Assembly (NCBI GenBank): GCA_014526335.1
Contig: JACTAT010000262.1
Location: 62,001-126,000 of the forward strand
Direction of reading: 5' to 3'
Length of the DNA stretch: 64,000 bases
From: Chrysaora quinquecirrha
Lineage: Eukaryota; Cnidaria; Scyphozoa; Semaeostomeae; Pelagiidae
Position 1 is the stretch's first letter; the number at the start of each line of letters is the position of its first letter. This document shows positions 57,001 to 64,000 of the stretch, piece by piece. A program made the translations under genes and the position numbers. The notes beneath the pieces are model-generated. The model saw only the letters and a list, made by a program, of their open reading frames with translations. It searched no databases and had not been told where the DNA came from.

Positions 57001-60000
57001 CTTCTTCTTGTCTTCTTCTGCTTGTTCTTCTTCTGCTTGTTCTTCTTTTCTTCTTCTTCTTCTTCTTCTTCTCCTTCTCCTTCTTCTGCTTCTTCTTCTG
57101 CTTCTTCTTCTTCTTCTTCTTCTTCTTCTTTCTTCTTCTTCTTTCTTCTTCTTCTTCTTTTTTTTCTTCTACCTCTTCTTCTTTTTCTTCTTTTTCTTTT
57201 GAATGATTAGTTGCCGTTATGAATGATTAAGAAGAATAGGCAGAATCAACAACTTGATTAACAATTTTCTTCCACAGTTTTCTGTTCTTTGCCTTTATGT
57301 GGATGTTCTGTGCAGGCTAACATGTGAGATGAGTGGACTAACAGGAAATGTTGGATCATAATTTTTGGTTCTATTAATATCTTCATTAATGGTAGTTACA
57401 ATTGTTGTTCTTGACAAATGTGAACCTAGAAGACTTCATATTAGACTTGTGGATTCCTAGGCCTGTTATTGTTTTTATTTTTTTGATTTTCTCATACTTT
57501 TTTATGTTTAAAATCTCTTTGCCTTTAACTCTATCGTTTTTTCCTCCTTCTTTCCTTCTTCCTTTAGATTTATTTGAATTTATTGTTTTCTTAAGGCAGG
57601 TTCCCTAATAAGGTTTTTATTTCTTTGTTACCCTATTGTATTCTACCTATAAAAGTAGGCCGGAAATATTGTAAAGAATAGTATGCTGATGAAGATCATA
57701 AGATCGAAACGTTGACAAACATGAAATCTATATTTTGAATATCTTGAAAATGAATCAAAATGTCATTTTCAGGGTTCGATGAATGTTTCTCTAAAAAGGG
57801 TAGCTGATTTTCTTTTCTGGGAATTGGAGGAAAAATACGAAGATCACGGTCAGTAGTTAGTAATTTTTGATTTCCTATTATTATTTTGCTTGATAACCCA
57901 GATTTCGCGGAAAATTACAGCGAGGATTTTTTAATGAATTGGCAAGGCAAGATCCTTGTTTCATGTACAGGTTTTGGAATCTATCCACATCAAAACCAAA
58001 CGGCTGATTCTGTGTAGACAGAGTTCGTTTTCTCAATTGGACTCTTCAATTAATTCTATTGGTCCTCTCGCTATATCCCGCAAGCTTATTGGTGTTAAAT
58101 AAAAAACTCATTGAAACTTCGACTTCACTTTTTGATTGGTAAATTTCGATTTGCACCTGGGTAAAAATTCTGCCTTAGTTTATTGTTTCTGTCTGTTTCT
58201 GACGTTTATACTCTGAGGATTGTCAGACGAAAAAAGCTTATGTCTAAAGATGTCCCCGCTTTTTATCGAGATTTTGAAGTTTGGTAGAAACCAAAACCAT
58301 TACTTGTTGTTGATCATATAGTCGTATGTTTGTAAATGCTTAAGATGATACATGAATATGATATAATATATAATAATGTATAAAGAATGAATATTTTCAA
58401 TTTACCTTTCAAACTTCAATTTGACAACTCTTTTCAGGGTTGCATTCAGATACAGAAATCCAGCACGTTTTACTTAGTTACCACCCTGAACAAAGGGAAA
58501 TAATGTCAAAGATCAGTGAGAGTCTGAAAGAAAAAGGTTACAAAGTTCGTACAGTGCAGGATGATGCCATATCGATGCCACAGGATGTTGCAGAGGCAGT
58601 GGATAATGCAGCGACGGTTTTGATTGGCTTATCTAGAAAATACAAACAAACACCATCATGCTTTGCAGGTTTGCAATTGGATTTCTTAAAATGTTTTTTA
58701 TTTAATGATTACGATACCCATTCACACTCAATTCTGTTTTACGGTTGCGACACGTTGCGTCTTAAGAGGTTAAGGTGAAAACATTCAATTGTAGGGTTGG
58801 AGCAACAGTTGGGATAACGGGGGAGGGCTAAGGTTAAGGTTGCAGATTGGGAGTTTAGTCTCAGCTAAGTCTAAGAGCGTATTTTTTGGTAACCTCCAGT
58901 TTTTAGCAGACCTTCTAAATTCTGAAAACGGTAGACTTCGCAGGAAAACGCTTCCTGTACCAAAAACCTGCTGTTTTCAGAAGACCAATGAAATGAAATA
59001 CGTTTCGACGTCTACCGAAAGAGAAGGCTTCTGCTCACAACAGAATGTGACCAAAAAATACGCCCCAAGAAAAGGGAGGAAAATAATTTTTGTTTTTGCT
59101 ATCGACGAATAGCGCTGTACATATAGCTCACCATAAGGGGCATTTCTCAGTTTTATTAAAAATCTTAGGGAGACACGTGTTTCATGCGCTTTCGTAGCCC
59201 CAAAGAACGCATCAAAGATTTAAGAGTGTTGCTGTATTAGCTACACTTGACCTTTGCCGTACGCTGAATTTCACTTTTTTATTTCAGAGGCCGACTACGC
59301 ATTTGAGCTGAGCAAGCATATGATACCATTATGTTTGGAACGAAATTACAAAGCTGATGGATGGCTGGGAATGTTGGCTGGTAGCAAAGTTTGGTTGGAT
59401 TTCAGCGATGATAGAAAATTCACTGGACATATTGAGTTGTTGTTACGACAACTAGGAGATCGTGGAAAATCAGAAAGAGCTGTTAATATATTGTTTATTA
59501 ATGATCATCAGATCGATGGCAAGTATTAGTTTAGGATTTTATTTTGTGGAATAGCTGCGGAGCCTTTAGATAGCCCAGGTTAAATCAAGGACGCTTAAAG
59601 CATGGATTGGGGTTAAAGTTAGTTAGTTCGTTAGCTGGTTAGTGAGCTAGTTAATTAGTTTGATAGTTAGATAGTTAGTTAGTTAGTTATTTATTTAAGT
59701 TAGTTAGTTAGTTAATTAGTTAGTTAGTTAGTTATTTAGTTAGTTAGTTAGTTATTTAGTTAGCTAGTTGGTTAGTTAGTTAGTTAGTTAGTTTAAGTAA
59801 GTTAGTTAGTTAGCTAGTTAGTTAGATAGATAGTTGGTTAGTTAGTTAGTTAGTTGGTTGGTTGGTTGTTCAGTTAGTTAGGCACATACACTTGCTGTCT
59901 TTGGAAGGTATGGGTTTCTGTGCTAACCACTGGGGTCCATTGAATGGCCCAGGGATAATCTTAGCAGTGTGACCCCGGGCCTTCCGTCGATGTAACGAAG

Positions 60001-61468
60001 AGTGACTTACTTTAACCACTTGAAAGGTTTATTTACAACGAAATCAAAAGAAGAAATGTTTAATTTTGACCATTCATTCGCCCCCAGCAAATTTATTAGC
60101 AAATTTATTTATTCATTTATTAGCAGTTGTTTGAAGTTTTGGCAATTTTGGGTCGATTTTTTAGGTTTAAAAATTTGGCTTTGTTTATAAAAAAGAGTGA
60201 AGGACACCTGAAGCAATTTTGAAATTGAATACAGGGTTTTTAATGACTTTCTTTATCCTGAACATAGAAAATGGCAAGGCAACTTCTGCGGAGAGTAGAC
60301 TGATTGATATTTCCAGATGGGGAAATGAAGAAGTCTTGGAATGGCTGCAAAAGAACAATTTGAAAACGTAAGATCTACTCACATAGCTGATATTGTAATA
60401 ATAGTTTCAAGTCATGAAAAGCTACAAGACCGTATTCGCTCCATGCATTACCATTTCATTTTTAGGACCATCTGTCAGCTTCTTCATTGCGAGGGGCGTT
60501 TTTATGATTTCTGATGACAGATAATTTGTCCCTTTTCAGATGCGTCGCGGATGAACAGTTAAAGAAACTAAGAGGCTCTCATTTAATTCGATTGCATCAG
60601 CTACGAAAAGAGGTAACAGATACATTTAAGCCACGTTTAAAACTAGTCTCTCTGAGAAAATACAAACATCTCTCTCTAATTTTCAGCTTTTCTCCCTTGC
60701 CTAGTAACTCTCCCCACTGGTTTTAAGTTTTATGTAGTATGGATGTTTCAGCGATCATGTAGAAAAGCTATTTTTGGGAAACCAAAAGGAAGTCGTGTAT
60801 TCTTACAAAATATTTATGTTCTCTGCGTTATTATGTACCAGAGAAAAAAGTCATCTCGCTATTCAAAGTGGCTTTATTGCCCGTTGCCAGGGGTTAATAT
60901 TTCCAAGGGGTTAAACCTAAAACAACTATTCATAAACCGGGTCTGCCAATTCACAGAAAGGGCAACTTCCAAAAGACGAAATGAGGCAAATTTCTTACAG
61001 TAGTATTCATTGCCATCCAACCAAACAATCATGCATCACATTGGACATTATACTGAGTGACTGGTGATAATTTCGCCCCCGACTTGTAAAAGTCTCACCA
61101 ACTTGTTCCGTATAGATTTGACAACAGATGCAAAAATTCATAAGAACGGTCTTTTAATCCACCGAAAGGGCAACTTCCAGACAACATCAGGCAAATTTTC
61201 TTACATAAACATTACCATCGAACACAACAATCATGCATCATTGGGACGTTGACCTAAGCGACTGGAATATCCTCTTCCTCGATTTGTAAAAGCTTCTTAT
61301 TCTATTTGCACCGTATGTATGTGCAGCTGTTAGAATACTCTATTTCTTTGTTTTTTGCAGAGTCCAGACTTTTATTATAACTCGCTGGAGCCACAGCTAG
61401 GATTTACTGATGTGATTGACATGATGGAATTCACTCAAGCACTTGAAGCACTGACTGAGCGTGACTAA
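51031..61468 (+). CDS. ARM-TIR-SAM multidomain protein, 12 exons
   Basis: Exons: 51031-51394 (3' edge uncertain), 51429-51787, 53041-53250, 53839-54067, 55409-55542, 56598-56771, 57773-57848, 58438-58668, 59288-59518, 60268-60367, 60540-60612, 61361-61468 (TAA); about 762 residues. Residues 1-120 are acidic and disordered. About 130-510 are armadillo-like helices (FVPKCKHKIINQSPELLNTI; ICKYGGISTMLRVLKKA). About 517-625 are a TIR domain: HVLLSYHPEQREI, GYKVRTV, VLIGLSRKYKQTPSC, FAEADYAFEL, then YKADGWLGMLAGSKVWLDF. Residues ~685-760 are a SAM domain: WGNEEVLEWLQKNNLK, LRGSHLIRLHQL, DFYYNSLEPQLGF. Glu593 in C-F-A-E-A-D-Y-A occupies the C-x-x-E position that is catalytic in NAD-cleaving TIRs (SARM1 and bacterial TIRs); its codon is split by an intron. 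Domain order differs from SARM1 (ARM-SAM-SAM-TIR). Intron 9 uses a GC donor (GCAAGT). Exons 1 and 2 join in frame only through a 34-nt GT-AG gap, or else a base is wrong near 51395-51410. NADase activity is inference. Confidence 0.85.
52365..52455 (-). mobile_element. tRNA-derived SINE, second family
   Basis: In reverse: GCAGCCTAGTGTAGTGGTTA (A-box-like), then TGAGGTCTGCGGTTCAAATC (B box) and CAGGCTAGGGAGCAAAGATT. A sister copy lies at 55125-55212. It lies in intron 2 of the ARM-TIR-SAM gene. The aminoacyl stem does not close, so it is not a tRNA gene. Confidence 0.7.
53395..53570 (+). mobile_element. tRNA-derived SINE, GGCTCTCAG family
   Basis: TTAGCTCAGTGAAACGTCGT, then TGGCTCTCTGTTCATGCAGT, the B box GGTTCAAATCCC, and TGTGGTATGCCACTTGTGG. 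It lies in intron 3 of the ARM-TIR-SAM gene. It has the best-preserved internal promoter boxes of the family's four copies. Confidence 0.72.
55125..55212 (-). mobile_element. tRNA-derived SINE, second family
   Basis: In reverse: GCGTAGCTTAGTGGTTAGTA, then CAAGGTCTGTGGTTCAAATC and TAGGCTACGGAGCACACG. It matches 52365-52455 around both boxes. It lies in intron 4 of the ARM-TIR-SAM gene. Confidence 0.68.
55640..56450. repeat. Degenerate minisatellite, ~27-30-bp CATCTTCATTTCATACCGTA units
   Basis: About 25 diverged units of the type CATCTTCATTTCATACYRTATTCATYAG in intron 5 of the ARM-TIR-SAM gene. Plus-strand ORFs over it (HQHLHFISYRIH-like) are repeat artefacts. Confidence 0.9.
56946..57202. 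repeat. (TTC)n low-complexity tract
   Basis: CTT/TTC triplets with CTG and CTC interruptions, in intron 6 of the ARM-TIR-SAM gene. It is similar in type to the tract at 284-566. Confidence 0.95.
58120..58245 (+). mobile_element. Partial copy of the dispersed CTGACGTTTATACTCTGAGG element
   Basis: CGACTTCACTTTTTGATTGG, GATTTGCACCTGGGTAAAAA, TGTTTCTGTCTGTTTCTGAC, then TATACTCTGAGGATTGTCAG. It corresponds to the right two thirds of the element at 37098-37283. It lies about 190 bp before the TIR exon at 58438. Confidence 0.7.
59634..59880. repeat. (TTAG)n microsatellite
   Basis: About 250 bp of tandem TTAG with AT and TTGG variants, in the GC-AG intron 9 of the ARM-TIR-SAM gene. Confidence 0.95.
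60945..61295. repeat. Direct repeat of about 150-190 bp, two diverged copies
   Basis: Blocks GAAAGGGCAACTTCCA, AGGCAAATTT(C)TTACA, CAACAATCATGCATCA and TCGATTTGTAAAAG-like occur in the same order at about 60955-61100 and 61165-61295, in intron 11 of the ARM-TIR-SAM gene. Confidence 0.7.
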
Positions 61469-62370
61469 GCATATCTATTTGATGTATATAATAAAAAGCA
61501 TTCTTTTGTTGCTGTTTTAAGGTATTTTAATATTGCCCAAAACCTTTAACCCTTCTGCAGAAGTAATATTGCCGTTGCAGAAAGGGTATCCACTGTTAAC
61601 TAAGACAAATGAGGTATTCGCTGCTACCGCATGAAGAGCTGCATCAGCTGTCGAAGTAATGTTTTGATGCGTTTCAAGAGGCATTGTCTCTCCTAGCGAT
61701 CTGCTTTTGGAAGGTATTCTTTTGTGCATACAGAGGGGTATCTTTTGAGAGAAGTATCTGTCTCGAAAGTTATTAATTATTTAGCCATAACAGATATTCG
61801 CTCGAGATAGGCAGTAGTTGTCTTGGAGAGGCATCACGATCCGATCGGAGTTATCTAAGGCGCTAGAAAAGCATCACCTGCTTTTACAAAGAATGCCTAT
61901 GAAAAGGTATACAGTTTTCTTGAGGTATTTTTGAGAGATATAGAGGTACTCATTCAAGAGGTATTATGTCCTGGTATGTAATATGTGCTTGGATGCTAGG
62001 GATGTACACTATCGATTTTCACCCAGTATTTGGTCGCGTATTTGGTAATGAATAACGAATCATTAATTCTATTTTGATTAGTATGCTTTTCTCACTCCCG
62101 TATGTATTTTGTAACGCAAGACGACTCTGTTGCTATCAACAAGTTATTAAAGATAAACAAACAAACAAGATAAACTTGTATTTTAAAAATAAACATTCAG
62201 GTAAAATATATGCATTTTAGGTATTATTTTTTGTGCACATAATCGGATATCATGTTATGAAATATTTGGAAATATTGCTGGAAAAATTTTTTTCATTCGT
62301 CTTGTCTCTTTTGGGTCTCTTTTTTTGTTCGACTCATTGATTCCTCAAAGATGGAAGTTATTTGAGAGAT

Positions 62371-63534
62371 CTTTTCAAAGAGGTCTGGGTCGGTGCAACA
62401 TTTTTCTGGAAGATGGCGGACATATTAAGTAAGGGAATCCTCTCCGCGTGCAATGACCTGTATCGCGGTGGCTTCAGGAGAGGTAGTGTAGCAAATTTTG
62501 CATCAAATCACTTACTATGATCAAATTCACATTTTATTTGAAAGAAAGCTGTTAGACTTAGTTAGACTTAGTGATGGTCAATACCAATAGATACCCAAAA
62601 GAGGAATTAGACCGTTTACCAAGGTGTTAATCCTCTTCATTGAAGAAGCTGATTTCTCGGTCTTGTTAACTTGTAGTGCTGTATAGCATGACGTGGAGTA
62701 TAATAGATCGTGATTGTCGGGCTGAGCTCTATGGTTAGTAGGAGAATCGGTAGTTCTACATATCTGGATGGTCATTCCAATGCCAAGCCGCTCTTGAACG
62801 CAAGGATCCAGCTTATCTGAACAAGGAGACATTTAATCAAGTATTTCCATTTTCGAGAGTTACTTGCATCTTGTTTCCCGAGTTTCTGCAGATATTTTCA
62901 ACATTGTCGCAGATTCCTATTCTTTTTTAGTCGCTAAGTATTTGTGTATTTAGTCGCTAAGTATTTGCTCCAAACACCACAAATTAAATTTAAAAAAAAA
63001 ATTGTTCTGTTGATGCCGTTTTTTTGGCTTTTTGCTGTTAATGCTGTACTTTTTGTACCTTCTGACTGTATTTTTTTTATTATGTATAATTTTATTTGAT
63101 CGTTTTAATTTAGCTGCCATACCTAACACTGTATGTGGGTAGTGCAGATGCTTTATGAATGAATGAATTTGTGAATTTGAAGACAAGTTTGCTTCACTAA
63201 ATAACAGAAAAAAGAAGAAAAGTCCACTTAGCTTACTGCTTGCTTAATTTAGCTGCCATACCTAACACTGTATGTGGGTAGTGCAGATGCTTTATGAATG
63301 AATGAATGAATGAATTTGTGAATTTGAAGACAAGTTTGCTTCACTAAATAACAGAAAAAAGAAGAAAAGTCCACTTAGCTTACTGCTTGCTTTCACCTAT
63401 AGAGCTTGTTTCACTACCTTTCCACTCCTAAAGTGACCACAATCTCGGTCGTTGCACGTGGAGAGAATTCCCTCACCGAAGATGTCCGCCATCTACCAGA
63501 AAATTTTTGCACCGTCCCAGACCTCTTTGAAAAG
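62371..63534. mobile_element. CTTTTCAAAG inverted-repeat element, long copy
   Basis: Ends CTTTTCAAAGAGGTCTGGGT and CCCAGACCTCTTTGAAAAG. The ~90-bp arms include TTTTTCTGGAAGATGGCGGA and its complement near 63490. At 1,164 bp it is 2.5 times the copy at 33214-33679. The interior contains a 139-bp tandem duplication (63105-63390) and no recognised ORF. Confidence 0.8.
63105..63390. repeat. Tandem duplication, 139-bp period
   Basis: TAGCTGCCATACCTAACACT starts the two copies at 63111 and 63250. They are almost identical apart from one extra AATG, which marks a recent duplication inside the larger element. Confidence 0.92.
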
Positions 63535-63717
63535 GGCTATTGTTCTTTTCTTGGAAAGATGTGATAATTATTTCCGGTTTCGTTTCCGCAATCGAAAATG
63601 AGAATAATGGATTGAATTGAATCTCCGATTTGAATTTCGTGAATGGAAAATGGAATAGGCCCGTTCGTTGACAAGGAAGAAATATGATGCCATTTCTATG
63701 ATTGATAAACACAAAAA

Positions 63718-64000
63718 ATGTCGAAAACTCTGGTAAGAGCTGAGATTGAGAAGCTAAAGATAGGAGTGAAGGCAGCGATTGAAGCTGTTGATGCCCTAAA
63801 GGTGCCATGTAAGGATGCAAAGGAGCTGGAAAGTTTTGGCAAAAAGTTGAACCCATTAGCCCGTTTCTCATCTTTATGTGACGAATTTGAAAACATTGAA
63901 GAAACTTGTGATAATAAAGCGACGAAGGCAGCTATTTGTGATACTTATAATTATATAAGTTTGCATTTAGCAGAACAAGTGAAATTATTTCTTAAAAAAT
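63718..64000 (+). CDS. Unidentified gene, first exon (runs off the window)
   Basis: An ATG at 63718 (context AAAAAATG) opens a frame with no stop through base 64000, 94 codons. The protein begins MSKTLVRAEIEKLKIGVKAA and continues as a helix-rich, Lys/Glu-rich sequence with spaced cysteines (VPCKDAKELESFGKKLNP, LCDEFENIEETCDN). I recognise no family. Long amphipathic helices without a signal peptide suggest a cytoplasmic helical domain. In-frame coding bias and lack of repeats make a real exon likely. Confidence 0.6.
   Translation, partial: MSKTLVRAEIEKLKIGVKAAIEAVDALKVPCKDAKELESFGKKLNPLARFSSLCDEFENIEETCDNKATKAAICDTYNYISLHLAEQVKLFLKK

Larger units (their letters stand above)
61469..63717. 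other. Intergenic region after the ARM-TIR-SAM gene
   Basis: AATAAA at about 61489 is a likely polyadenylation signal for the ARM-TIR-SAM gene. A GAGGTAT-rich stretch follows (61500-61960), then the large inverted-repeat element 62371-63534, then about 180 bp of possible promoter for the gene starting at 63718. Confidence 0.6.

Overview
The window is nuclear DNA of an invertebrate metazoan. It is AT-rich and intron-dense, with canonical GT-AG introns and intact reading frames across splice junctions, and it is packed with small terminal-inverted-repeat elements, tRNA-derived SINEs, LINE tails and microsatellites. Nothing is prokaryotic. Gene content (a GAIN/GPS adhesion GPCR, an ARM-TIR-SAM protein, NATD1-like and WDR76-like genes, kelch-cytochrome b561 fusions) fits an early-branching animal or an invertebrate deuterostome such as a tunicate. 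I cannot place it further.

Layout: (1) 986-2010 (+), the last two exons of a WDR76/CMR1-type WD40 gene. (2) 2914-4440 (-), a complete three-exon NATD1-like GNAT acetyltransferase gene. (3) 5894-12549 (+), a complete seven-exon gene for a secreted-side six-blade kelch domain fused to a five-helix cytochrome b561 membrane domain. (4) 12550-19981, a gene-free, repeat-filled stretch. (5) 19982-27744 (+), a tandem paralogue of gene 3 with the same exon phases but one in-frame TGA inside the first b561 helix. (6) 30333-44823 (-), a compact adhesion GPCR assembled from 18 exons (about 604 residues), whose GPS motif has lost two of its four cysteines. (7) 44824-51030, a repeat-rich head-to-head intergenic region with a foldback element, a 190-bp tandem repeat and a 30-bp perfect palindrome around TGACGTCA. 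(8) 51031-61468 (+), an ARM-TIR-SAM gene (about 762 residues) with a candidate NADase glutamate and one GC-AG intron. (9) 63718-64000 (+), the start of an unrecognised gene that runs off the window.

Mobile DNA: several short-element families can be defined from two or more copies, or from one copy with a clear duplication. The best defined has termini TAGACTTATTAC and perfect 9-bp target duplications in three copies. Others include a TA-flanked mariner-like MITE, a hAT-like element with an 8-bp duplication, a TTA-flanked Harbinger-like element, two Helitron-like 3' ends, LINE C-terminal fragments and two tRNA-derived SINE families. Two large tandem arrays at about 15 kb and 26 kb, plus a small one at 44 kb, are built from the same 19/22-bp monomer and lie in opposite orientations.

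Functionally the genes look unrelated rather than forming a pathway. The kelch-b561 pair is a local duplication, and the adhesion GPCR and the ARM-TIR-SAM gene are divergent neighbours. All assignments come from reading translated exons, motifs and splice phase; no database search was made.
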